Part shown: in pieces, positions 57,183-64,000 of the stretch
Layout of the letters: every line of letters begins with the position of its first letter
How positions within the stretch are numbered: position 1 is the stretch's first letter
DNA from: Thermoguttaceae bacterium
GTDB taxonomy: Bacteria; Planctomycetota; Planctomycetia; Pirellulales; Thermoguttaceae
Direction of reading: 5' to 3'
Assembly: GCA_017405595.1 (NCBI GenBank)
Contig: JAFRAC010000013.1
Coordinates: 1-64,000, forward strand
DNA: 64,000 bases
Notes under the pieces: generated by a model
The model's database searches: none
What the model saw: only the letters and a program-made list of their open reading frames with translations
Told to the model about the DNA's origin: nothing
Position numbers and translations under genes: made by a program

Positions 57183-57284
57183 CCGGATCGGAAAAGAACG
57201 AAGGAAAGCAAAAGTTTTCTTCTCTTTCCCGGCTTCCCTTTTCTTTCCGCATTCAGAATAAATCGCTCTCTTTCCGTCCCGTGC

Positions 57285-57313
57285 TTGCGGCGGGGGAACG
57301 GGGCCGTTAAAAT
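57285..57313 (+). promoter_or_regulatory. Promoter of the LamG-domain gene
   Basis: Plus strand: -35 TTGCGG, 17-bp spacer, -10 TAAAAT, about 90 bases before the ATG at 57405. Confidence 0.6.
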
Positions 57314-57404
57314 GGGTTCTGTGCCTAGGGACGGGGGGAATTTCCCGTTCGGGCCGGTCTTAATTCCCCGTCCCGGAGCAAATCGAAATCCGAAAGGCTG
57401 ACCG

Positions 57405-58250
57405 ATGAAAAAACTTGCCGCAATTCTGTTCCGCGCCCTTCTTCTTGTTTCGACGGCGGGGCTCGCGGTTCCGGCCGGCGGACAAAACAGCATTGATGCT
57501 ACGGCCGACGCACCAGCCTATTTCGACGCGCAGGCCGACGGCGCCGCGTCCGGGACCGGAACGCCGCTGACAGACGGGCTGACCGTCTATTTTCCGTTCG
57601 AGGGGGACGGAAATCCCGCGGTCGGGAATTTTTCCGGTACCGAAAAACGGATGTACGCGACCTTCACCCTCGACGGCAGAAACAGTAAAGGCCTTCTGCT
57701 CAGCGGGAAAAACCCGATCTTTTTCGGAAAACCGGACGAGCTCTCTTTCGGAAGCGACCGGAACTTTACCCTCGCGTTCTGGTTCCGGACCCGTGAAACA
57801 CAAAAGGAGAACGCCCCGATCTTCGGAAACCGGCCCCTCGGCGGCGATTCGGCACGCGGCATCCTCTTTACCGCCGGCGCGGCGGAAGGGGAAGAAGAGG
57901 GCGCAAACCAGAACCTCAGCGTCCGGCTCAACGGGACGGACCTGCCCCCGATGCCGTTTCGGGCCGACGGCCGGTGGCATTTCGCGGCGCTTACGGTCGA
58001 CCGCGGCGGGGATGCGGTTCTCTACCTCGGCATGCCGGACGGCCGGCTCGCGCTGACCGCCCGCCGGCCCGGGGAGTTGGGCGATCTCGATCATCTCGAC
58101 TGGTACGTCGGGCAGGACGGAACGGGAACCGCGCCCGACCCGTTTGCCGGCGACTTCGACGAGCTGATGGTCTGGAACCGCGCGCTTGCGGATCGCGATG
58201 TCGATAAGCTGTTCCGGAAAGGGCTGGAGGGGAAGACGGTTCTGAAGTAG
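57405..58250 (+). CDS. Secreted LamG (concanavalin-A-like) domain protein
   Basis: 281 residues with a signal peptide (MKKLAAILFRALLLVSTAGLAVPAGG). From about residue 50 the sequence is a laminin-G-like jelly-roll: GLTVYFPFEGDGNPAVGNF, FTLAFWFRTRETQ, GRWHFAALTVDRGGDAVLYLG and FAGDFDELMVWNRALADRDVDKLF, the last being the typical LamG/pentraxin end. Such domains bind sugars or proteins; here it is the only domain. A perfect 12-bp hairpin follows 33 bases after the stop. Confidence 0.87.
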   Translation: MKKLAAILFRALLLVSTAGLAVPAGGQNSIDATADAPAYFDAQADGAASGTGTPLTDGLTVYFPFEGDGNPAVGNFSGTEKRMYATFTLDGRNSKGLLLSGKNPIFFGKPDELSFGSDRNFTLAFWFRTRETQKENAPIFGNRPLGGDSARGILFTAGAAEGEEEGANQNLSVRLNGTDLPPMPFRADGRWHFAALTVDRGGDAVLYLGMPDGRLALTARRPGELGDLDHLDWYVGQDGTGTAPDPFAGDFDELMVWNRALADRDVDKLFRKGLEGKTVLK

Positions 58251-58283
58251 GGGGCGGCGGGAAGGCAGGCCGGCACCCAAGAA

Positions 58284-58313
58284 AAGAGGGACTGGCTCTC
58301 GCCAGTCCCTCTT
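58284..58313 (+). terminator. Hairpin terminator after the LamG gene
   Basis: Perfect 12-bp stem aagagggactgg/ccagtccctctt with a 6-base loop; only a weak T-run follows. It could also serve the opposing gene. Confidence 0.6.
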
Positions 58314-58388
58314 CTGTGCGCGGAAGGAAAAACAGCAAAATCTCCCGCGCATTCAGACGCCCCGCGCCTAACGGGACGTGTTCGTTGG

Positions 58389-58434
58389 CCCGAACGATCC
58401 CCCTCCCGGGGAAAACGATTCCCCATCGTTCGGG
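58389..58434 (-). terminator. Hairpin directly after YbjN-like paralogue 1
   Basis: Arms cccgaacgat/atcgttcggg, starting 1 base after the stop codon on the minus strand. It is not homologous to the hairpins behind the other four paralogues. The flank tgttcgttggcccgaa (58379-58394) recurs at 59153-59168 behind the Sel1-repeat gene. Confidence 0.5.
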
Positions 58435-58435
58435 C

Positions 58436-59110
58436 TCATTTTTCGTCGTCGTCCTCCTTCTTCTTGTCTGACTGCCCCAACGCCTCTTCGGCAGACGAAA
58501 CGCCGGAGAGCACTTTGCCGATGGCATCGGAAAAATGGGCAAACGTCAGGTTTCCGGACACCACGAGACGCCTGAGCGTGGCATCGTCGTACTTGAAAGT
58601 GGGGGGAAGAAACCCGCGGAAACGGATCACACCTTCGAAGATGTCGCAATGGAACGCGCCCCACCTCAAATCGCGGTTCATGAGTGATGTCAGTTTCGCG
58701 ATTTGAAATGCGTGGATGATATTATATTTCACCGGTGAACGATCGGAGAGCTCGACGGCAATTCCCACATTGTCACGGTCGATGATGATTTTGTTGTTCA
58801 GAATCTGCGAGCCGATCCGGCGTTCAAAAAAGAAGATCCCGAAATCGTCGTGAAATTGGTACACGACCCCGAACTTCTCCAGAAATTTTTTGACGGTCCT
58901 CGCGGTGGACGGACAGTACTCAACGTACCGGTCCACGACCTTGCTCAGGTCCAGCTCTTCCTCCTCTTCCTCCTGATCGTCCCCCCTTCGTTCCCCGCGT
59001 CTCCCGCCTCCCGGCCAGTTTTCGGCAGCGTGTTTGTACTCCGCGTCTTCGGCCGGTTCGATCCGGGTCAGCGCCCTCTCAAGGTCCGGAAAACAACTCT
59101 CTTGCGCCAT
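58436..59110 (-). CDS. YbjN-like protein, paralogue 1 (most divergent)
   Basis: 224 residues from MAQESCFPDL. An N-terminal region of about 55 residues, ending in an acidic run (DDQEEEEEELDLS), is unique to this copy. Then a domain like the other four: TVKKFLEKFGVVYQF, a beta-rich stretch with NNKIIIDRDNVGIAVEL, AFQIAKLTSLMNRDLRWGAFHCDIFEGVIRFRGFLP and FSDAIGKVLSGVSSAEEAL. This order (helix, strands, helix with N, GxFxxDxxxGxIxFR, helices) fits the YbjN family, whose members are proposed regulators or chaperone-fold proteins. It ends in an acidic KKKEDDDEK tail. No signal peptide. Confidence 0.7.
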   Translation of the reverse strand: MAQESCFPDLERALTRIEPAEDAEYKHAAENWPGGGRRGERRGDDQEEEEEELDLSKVVDRYVEYCPSTARTVKKFLEKFGVVYQFHDDFGIFFFERRIGSQILNNKIIIDRDNVGIAVELSDRSPVKYNIIHAFQIAKLTSLMNRDLRWGAFHCDIFEGVIRFRGFLPPTFKYDDATLRRLVVSGNLTFAHFSDAIGKVLSGVSSAEEALGQSDKKKEDDDEK

Positions 59111-59208
59111 CACAAAACCCTTTCTTTCTGTTCAGTATTCCCCGTGTTCCGATGTTCGTTGGCCCGAAAGGACTCCTTGCGGGCGCCTGTTTGCAGCTTC
59201 AAACCGGG

Positions 59209-60303
59209 TTATTCGACCGGCTCTTTCGGCAGCCTCCATTTCAGGAGGAACGCCGACAGATCGTTCCCGCCGTCGGCGGCCTCTTTAAGCCATTTTGCCG
59301 CCAGCCCGGTCTTTTGATCGGTTCCGATCCCGTTGAGATAGCAGATCCCCAGCGCCGCTTTGCCGTAAACGAAACCGCTTTCGGCCGATCTTTTGCACCA
59401 CCGGAACCCCCGTTTGCGGCTGGCCTCATCGCCGGGCCTGGCCCCGAAATATTTGACCGCAACACAGAACTGCGCCTCGCCGCTGCCCTGTTTCGCGGCT
59501 TCGCGATACAGATACAGCGCCTTCTTCTGATCCTGCTCCACACCCCAACCGTAACGGTAACAGTCGGCCAGACGGCAGAGGGAATCGACATGGTCCTGGT
59601 AGTGGAGGCGCGAGAGCTGCCGCGCGTTCCTGAGAAAGTCCTTCGGGATTTTCCCGCGATCCTTTTGGCGGAGACTCACGCTGAACGCGGACCGGGCCCC
59701 CTTTCGGTAGCAGAGGAAGGCCTTCTTTTCGTCGCGGGCGACAAATTTCCCTTCCAGGTAGAAGTCGCCCATCCGCTTGAGTGCCGGCGGATAGTTCAGC
59801 TTCGCGGCCTTTCGATAGAGCGGGAAAGCCAGTTCCACGGCATGGTTATTCCCGTCTCCCCTTTCGAGGAGCAAAGCGGCGCGATACATGGCTTTGGAAG
59901 AATTGGGGACGGCCTTGGAATAGTAAAGCAGGGCCTTGAACGGGTCCGGCGCTCCCGCCTTCCCCTCTTCGGTGATGCACCCCATCTCGCAGAACGCCTC
60001 GGTGCAGCCCCCCTCCCCGGCCTTATCGAAAAAACGCATCGCGCCCGGATAATCCGGTTCAACCCCGATATCGATCGTGTGAAGACAGCCGGCGATAAAG
60101 TTCAGATCGGGCGAACCGCCATCGGCGAATTCCGTAAACTTTTCGCGGACGGTCGGCATCACGCTTTCGAACCCGTCCGAACAGATCTGGCCGTAGAGAA
60201 TGCCTACGGCCGCCTTGCCGTTCCGGTCTTCCAGCGCCTCGCGCATCTTCTGGTAATAGGGGACCTGTGCCGGTGCGGAAGATTTGAGTTTCGGTTTAAC
60301 CAT
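59209..60303 (-). CDS. Sel1-repeat protein inside the YbjN-like array
   Basis: 364 residues from MVKPKLKSS, cytoplasmic-looking. About six Sel1 repeats are recognisable (for example AMRFFDKAGEGGCTEAFCEMG, ALYLYREAAKQGSGEAQFCVA and AAKWLKEAADGGNDLSAFLL), with more degenerate units in the first 100 residues. It sits between YbjN-like paralogues 1 and 2 on the same strand, suggesting a functional link, for example as a scaffold for the small paralogues. It is much shorter than the Sel1 protein at 7075-9315. Confidence 0.85.
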   Translation of the reverse strand: MVKPKLKSSAPAQVPYYQKMREALEDRNGKAAVGILYGQICSDGFESVMPTVREKFTEFADGGSPDLNFIAGCLHTIDIGVEPDYPGAMRFFDKAGEGGCTEAFCEMGCITEEGKAGAPDPFKALLYYSKAVPNSSKAMYRAALLLERGDGNNHAVELAFPLYRKAAKLNYPPALKRMGDFYLEGKFVARDEKKAFLCYRKGARSAFSVSLRQKDRGKIPKDFLRNARQLSRLHYQDHVDSLCRLADCYRYGWGVEQDQKKALYLYREAAKQGSGEAQFCVAVKYFGARPGDEASRKRGFRWCKRSAESGFVYGKAALGICYLNGIGTDQKTGLAAKWLKEAADGGNDLSAFLLKWRLPKEPVE

Positions 60304-60401
60304 GTCATGCCTCGATATGAAAAAAACCACGAAGGAAAAAAACGCCCTGTTCCTTCTTTCAGGGTTTTATGTTTCGGTGCGGCGCTCTTCGCGCCCGGAA
60401 T

Positions 60402-60440
60402 GGGGGACGCCGGTTTTCAAGACGCGCCCCGGCGTCCCCC
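60402..60440 (-). repeat. 3' hairpin of the array, copy D
   Basis: Perfect 12-bp arms gggggacgccgg/ccggcgtccccc with a 15-base loop, 42 bases after the stop of paralogue 2. Compared with copies B and C, one G:C pair is replaced by A:T on both arms. Confidence 0.85.
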
Positions 60441-60482
60441 CCGACAAAAACGGCGGCCGGTTCGCCTCCGCCGGGCCGCTTA

Positions 60483-61139
60483 TCAGTCATCGTTCTCCCC
60501 GGCGCTGCAGCCGTCATCGTCATCGCCGTCATCATCGCCGTCATCATCGTCGTCGCATTCATCGTCGTATTCATCGCCGTATTCATCGCCGTCGCTGTCG
60601 TCTTCGTCGCCGTCATCGCCGCCGGCCAGATCCTTTTCGAGGATTTCTTTCATCCTGCCGATGAAATCGGCGTAAGAAACCGCTTCTTCCGCCGACCCGC
60701 CGCCGAAGAAAACGTCGAGGATGGCGTCGGCATAACGGCGAAACATCGAGCTGGTGCAGGCAATGCTGTTCCGGACCATCTCTTCGCTGGGGATGATATC
60801 TTCGCAGTCGATACAACAGCGAAAGATAAGCTTGCCGCTGCAGACGTCGAGATCGAACGACCCGGCCCGAAGACCGTAATTGATACGGCAGATCATTTCG
60901 GTCACCTCGCCCATCCGCTCCTCGTCTTCGCACGGGGCGATCACCGGCGCCTCGGCGAAAACGAGGATCGCATCGTCGAAGGCCCTGACCTTGTATTCGA
61001 TACGCGAGATTCTCGCTTTGATCACCATCGGAAACATGATCACCGGACAATTGTCCTCGGAGAGATAATGATACCTCTCCCCGTCGAGAACACGCTTGAC
61101 AATGTCGAGGTTCTCTTTCGTGCGCCTGTCGATACACAT
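60483..61139 (-). CDS. YbjN-like protein, paralogue 2 (long acidic tail)
   Basis: 218 residues. The core (about 1-165) has NLDIVKRVLDG, IKARISRIEYKVRAFDDAILVFAEAPV, RMGEVTEMICRINYGLRAGSFDLDVCSGKLIFRC and MFRRYADAILDVFFGG. The last 45 residues are almost only Asp, Glu and Gly, encoded by GAT/GAC/GAA triplet repeats that look slippage-prone. The GxFxLDxxxGxLxFR segment is the YbjN hallmark. GGGAG lies about 9 bases before the ATG. No membrane segment. Confidence 0.72.
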   Translation of the reverse strand: MCIDRRTKENLDIVKRVLDGERYHYLSEDNCPVIMFPMVIKARISRIEYKVRAFDDAILVFAEAPVIAPCEDEERMGEVTEMICRINYGLRAGSFDLDVCSGKLIFRCCIDCEDIIPSEEMVRNSIACTSSMFRRYADAILDVFFGGGSAEEAVSYADFIGRMKEILEKDLAGGDDGDEDDSDGDEYGDEYDDECDDDDDGDDDGDDDDGCSAGENDD

Positions 61140-61256
61140 CGTTTTATCTCCCGTTGTCTTGCTGGAATCACTGAGCGGCTCGGATTGCGGGGAACCTGAT
61201 CCGCTGAACTTGTCTTCGAAAACCGAAAGGCGCCGCAGCGCCCTGCGCCGGCCGAT

Positions 61257-61307
61257 GGGGGGCGCCGGTTCCCTTTTCCGGTCCCCGTCACACTTCCGGC
61301 GCCCCCC
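61257..61307 (-). repeat. 3' hairpin of the array, copy C
   Basis: Perfect 12-bp arms ggggggcgccgg/ccggcgcccccc, 27-base loop with tcccttttccggtcccc, 41 bases after the stop of paralogue 3. Confidence 0.88.
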
Positions 61308-61348
61308 GGGAAAAACAGTGCGGCGGACTCTCGCCGCCGGTTTACCGG

Positions 61349-61954
61349 TTATTCATCGCTGTCATCGATGCCGTCATCATCGCCGTCATCGACGTCATCA
61401 TTATCGTTGTCATCGCCGTCGCCGTCATCGCTGCCGCTGTCATCGACGCCGTCAAACCAGCCGGTCACTTTGTCGGAGTGTTCGGCGAGAAAGACCGCTT
61501 CTTTCGCCGACGCGGCGCCGAAGAAGACATCGGCAATGGCGTCCCCGTAACGGCAGAACATCGAGCTGGGACAAACGATGGCGTTCTCGATCATGCCGTC
61601 GCTCGGATCGGCATCTTCGAAGTCGACATAACAGCGAAAGATGAGCTGGCCGTCGCGGACGTCGAGATCGAACGACCCGATCCGAAAACCGTAATTGATG
61701 CGGCAGATCATTTCGGTCGCCTCGCGCATCAGCTTCCTGTCCTTGTACGGGGCGGCGATCGGCGAGAGAGCACAAACAAGGACCGCGTCGTTAAAAACCA
61801 CGACCCTGTATGTGATACATGTGATTTTCGAGGTGATTTCCACCGAAAACCGGAACATCTTCTCGTCCTCGTCGATCGTGTATTTAATCCCCATCCCGTC
61901 GAGAACCTTTTTGACCTTTTCGAAATTCTCCGCCGTACGATCATTGCTGCACAT
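61349..61954 (-). CDS. YbjN-like protein, paralogue 3
   Basis: 201 residues beginning MCSNDRTAENFEKVKKVLDGMGIKYT. The shared core includes ITSKITCITYRVVVFNDAVLVCALSPIAAPYKDRKLM, REATEMICRINYGFRIGSFDLDVRDGQLIFRCYVDFEDADPSDGM and MFCRYGDAIADVFFGAASAKEAV. The C-terminal 35 residues are acidic (Asp, Gly, Ser, Asn), shorter than in paralogue 2. AAGGAAAAGG precedes the ATG. It is close in sequence to paralogues 2 and 4. Confidence 0.72.
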   Translation of the reverse strand: MCSNDRTAENFEKVKKVLDGMGIKYTIDEDEKMFRFSVEITSKITCITYRVVVFNDAVLVCALSPIAAPYKDRKLMREATEMICRINYGFRIGSFDLDVRDGQLIFRCYVDFEDADPSDGMIENAIVCPSSMFCRYGDAIADVFFGAASAKEAVFLAEHSDKVTGWFDGVDDSGSDDGDGDDNDNDDVDDGDDDGIDDSDE

Positions 61955-62065
61955 AACCTTTTCCTTTCTCTCTCACAAAAAAACAACCTGACAGCCCCGA
62001 AAACCGGGGCTTAACCGATCAACGTATAAAAAACCGCATAGCGCGGAACGATTCCGGGTTTTTGA

Positions 62066-62117
62066 GGGGGGGCGCCGGGTCCCCTTTCCGGCCCCCGGCA
62101 CGCTTCCGGCGCCCCCC
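62066..62117 (-). repeat. 3' hairpin of the array, copy B
   Basis: Perfect 12-bp arms ggggggcgccgg/ccggcgcccccc, 27-base loop with tcccctttccggccccc, 45 bases after the stop of paralogue 4. Confidence 0.88.
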
Positions 62118-62162
62118 GAAGAAAGCACGGCGGCGGAAAATGCCCGCCCGCCGGCATACTCG

Positions 62163-62699
62163 TTAATCACCGTCACCGGCGCCGTCATCTTCGGCGCCGG
62201 GGCAGCCGGTCACTCTCGCGGCCCGTTCGGCACGAAGGACAGCTTCCCTCGCCGGCGCGGCGCCTCTAAAGACATCGAACATGGCGTCCCCGTAACGGTC
62301 GAACATCGCGACAGCGCCGCCGACCGCATTCCGAATCATGACGTCGCTCGGATCGGCACCTTCGCAGTCAAGCCAGCAGCGAAAGAGGAGCGTACCGTCG
62401 CGGACGTCGAGATCGAACGACCCGCCCCGAAGACCGTAATTGATGCGGCAGATCATTTCGGTCGCCTCGCGCATCCGTTTTTTGTCCCTATACGGCGCGG
62501 CGACCGGCGAAACGGCGCAAACGAGAATCGCGTCGTCGAAAACCGCGATCTTGAATGCGATCCTGCGGATTTTCGATTTGATCCCCATCGAAAACCGGAA
62601 CGACTTATCCTCCCCGTCGGGTGTGTATTCCATTTCCAATTCGCCGAGAACCTTCCCGACCTTTTCGTAAAGCATCATCGATCGATTGCTGCCGGACAT
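62163..62699 (-). CDS. YbjN-like protein, paralogue 4
   Basis: 178 residues from MSGSNRSMMLYEKVGKVLGELEMEYT; AAAGGAAG lies 5 bases before this ATG, so the longer frame (62717) is rejected. Core: IKSKIRRIAFKIAVFDDAILVCAVSPVAAPYRDKKRM, REATEMICRINYGLRGGSFDLDVRDGTLLFRCWLDCEGADPSDVM and MFDRYGDAMFDVFRGAAPAREAVL. The acidic tail is short (GAEDDGAGDGD). Confidence 0.72.
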   Translation of the reverse strand: MSGSNRSMMLYEKVGKVLGELEMEYTPDGEDKSFRFSMGIKSKIRRIAFKIAVFDDAILVCAVSPVAAPYRDKKRMREATEMICRINYGLRGGSFDLDVRDGTLLFRCWLDCEGADPSDVMIRNAVGGAVAMFDRYGDAMFDVFRGAAPAREAVLRAERAARVTGCPGAEDDGAGDGD

Positions 62700-62816
62700 C
62701 ACATCTTCCTTTCTCAATCACGGTGGTCATAACCCGAGGGCTCCGGTTCCGGACCTCATGAATCAACTTGTTTTTTGAAAGCCGCGCCGCGCCGCAGCGC
62801 CGCGCGGACGGGCAAA

Positions 62817-62870
62817 AGGGGGAGCGCCGGTTCCCTTCTCCGGACCCCAAACTCTTCCGGCGCCCCCCCG
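62817..62870 (-). repeat. 3' hairpin of the array, copy A
   Basis: Arms gggggagcgccgg/ccggcgccccccc with one mismatch, 26-base loop with tcccttctccggacccc, 25 bases after the stop of paralogue 5. Confidence 0.82.
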
Positions 62871-62894
62871 ATAAAGACAACCGCAGCGGTTCTG

Positions 62895-63551
62895 TCAGTC
62901 ATCGTCGCTGATGTCGAGCGGCTTCTCTTCGGCCCGCCGGACCGCGTCTTTGGCCGGCGAAACCCCCAAAAAGACCTCGGTAATCGCTTTGCCGTAAGCG
63001 TAAAACGCGAAAGACACGGCCGACAAAGCCATATCGATCATCTTCCGGGAGGGGATGATATCGGTGCAGTCAACAAACCGGCGGAACGAAAACTCGCCGT
63101 CACTGACGTCCAAATCGAACGCCCCGGCCCGGAGACCGAAATTCATTCGGCAGAGCATCTCGGCAGCCTCGCGCATCCGTTTTTTGTCTTTATGCGGCAC
63201 GGAGATCGGTGAACTTGCGCGGATGATGAACCCTTGATCGAAGATGCGGATATTGACAACCACGAAGCAAAAAAACGAATCCGCGAGCCGCAGATAGTAT
63301 GAAAAAACCCCGTCCTCTTTAAAGAAAGAGTAACACAGATGAAGCGAATCGAGATGTCCCCGGACGGCTTCGGTAATCTCTTTCGAGTACCCGCTCTCCG
63401 CCCTTCCCCCTCCGTGATGGCGCAAAGGCGGTTTCCTGCCGTCCGGCGACGGCCCGCACCCTGCGGAAAGCGCACCCCGTTCGTCCCGTGACGCATCACA
63501 CTGTGCCATCGCCTGGACGAGGTCCGAGAAATTGATTCCGGAATGTTCCAT
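62895..63551 (-). CDS. YbjN-like protein, paralogue 5 (first in transcription order)
   Basis: 218 residues. A unique N-terminal region of about 60 residues (MEHSGINFSDLVQAMAQCD, then a Ser/Gly/Arg-rich linker) precedes the core: ITEAVRGHLDSLHLCYSFF, FCFVVVNIRIFDQGFIIRASSPISVPHKDKKRM, REAAEMLCRMNFGLRAGAFDLDVSDGEFSFRRFVDCTDIIPSRKM and FAFYAYGKAITEVFLGVSPAKDAV. It lacks a long acidic tail. AAGGGAG lies 6 bases before the ATG. Confidence 0.72.
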   Translation of the reverse strand: MEHSGINFSDLVQAMAQCDASRDERGALSAGCGPSPDGRKPPLRHHGGGRAESGYSKEITEAVRGHLDSLHLCYSFFKEDGVFSYYLRLADSFFCFVVVNIRIFDQGFIIRASSPISVPHKDKKRMREAAEMLCRMNFGLRAGAFDLDVSDGEFSFRRFVDCTDIIPSRKMIDMALSAVSFAFYAYGKAITEVFLGVSPAKDAVRRAEEKPLDISDDD

Positions 63552-64000
63552 TGTTAACTCCCTTGTATTGGTTCGGTTGGTTTCTTTTTTTCGCGACAGA
63601 GACTCTGCAGCGGAATCCCGTGACGGTGATCCCGTTGTCGAGCGTAGAATTCAGAGCGTAGAATCCCCGGCCGCCGGACGGCGGCGAAACGTCAAGTCGG
63701 TTTCCTAAGCGGGTTTGGGGACGAAACGGCTCGATACCGGCAGCACACACACCGTGCCGGCGGGTTAAATGAGCCTCTTCTACGTGGGCTGCCGTCTGTC
63801 CGGCAACCATTCAGACAATCACAAACAACAGAAATCGGGTCGGGGTCTGCCCATGGCATCCAATCCGATAAAAACAAAGGCGGGAGCCGCAGTCCGGAGA
63901 ACGACGGCCGATAATCAAATTTTTACTATTCCGACATAACCAACATACAGATACCCCCCCCGGGAGCACCGTTCAAACAACGCTTCCCCTGTGACAGATC
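63552..64000. other. Right-edge stretch without a recognised gene
   Basis: 449 bases upstream of the YbjN-like array. Two short minus-strand frames (63496-63810, 63692-63877) have no start signals or resemblance to families. The stretch should hold the array promoter, but I find no convincing box pair. It ends in an AT-rich patch and a run of C. Confidence 0.45.

Noticed and set aside
60402..62870. Integron-like cassette array (genes each followed by a palindrome)
   Set aside because: The palindromes lack attC-type core sites (GTTRRRY/RYYYAAC), the genes are homologous to each other rather than unrelated cassettes, and no integrase is visible.
63496..63877. Two short minus-strand frames at the right edge
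   Set aside because: They overlap each other and the start of YbjN-like paralogue 5, lack start signals, and encode sequence without recognisable features.

Overview
The window is GC-rich bacterial chromosome that I assign to the Planctomycetota, probably a Pirellulales-type, possibly host- or rumen-associated lineage. Four things point there. There is an 810-residue YTV-repeat secreted protein. Three secreted hydrolases begin with the planctomycete N-terminal signature of the LKFESLEERHLLA type. The S10/spc/alpha ribosomal operon lacks rpmD and infA. Sel1-repeat, SUMF1, LamG and dockerin-like proteins are abundant. I could not run a database search, so the taxonomic call is inference.

Layout. 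1-2297: 3' part of a secreted beta-helix/FN3/dockerin protein. 2310-9315 (minus): mtnA, purE, proS, a rhomboid protease and a large Sel1-repeat protein. 9644-10453: an orphan double-CxxC protein. 10594-15472 (minus): sulfate ABC transporter operon ending in dapF. 15641-19220 (minus): der, a ketoacyl-synthase homologue without its catalytic Cys and first His, and tmk. 19613-22733 (plus): a glycosyltransferase-like protein, leuC and leuD. 22883-28975 (minus): YTV protein, YfhO-like membrane protein and a zincin-like protein.

29115-45558 (minus) is one long ribosomal cluster, rpsJ to rplQ, with secY, adk, map and rpoA embedded. It has a promoter in front of rpsJ, a second good promoter inside it before rpmJ, and a strong terminator after rplQ. 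Between it and the next block lies a promoter-terminator pair that may encode a small RNA.

46183-53163 (minus) is a tandem family of secreted alpha/beta hydrolases. Two short members flank three long ones that carry the planctomycete signature, paired EF-hand (dockerin-like) loops and a jelly-roll domain. A decayed 3' fragment of another copy remains. 53400-58250 is mixed: a degenerate J-domain/MshEN membrane protein, a SUMF1-domain protein, a frameshifted lysozyme-like gene, a hairpin-rich IS200/IS605-end-like stretch, a tautomerase and a LamG protein.

58436-63551 (minus) is the most unusual part. Five divergent YbjN-like paralogues sit in tandem, interrupted by a Sel1-repeat gene. Four of them are followed by the same 3' hairpin, whose 12-bp arms differ between copies by a compensatory base-pair change.

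Many genes are preceded by recognisable sigma-70-type promoters (TTGnnn, 16-17 bp, TAnnnT), which helped to choose starts. No tRNA, rRNA, CRISPR array or intact transposase was seen.
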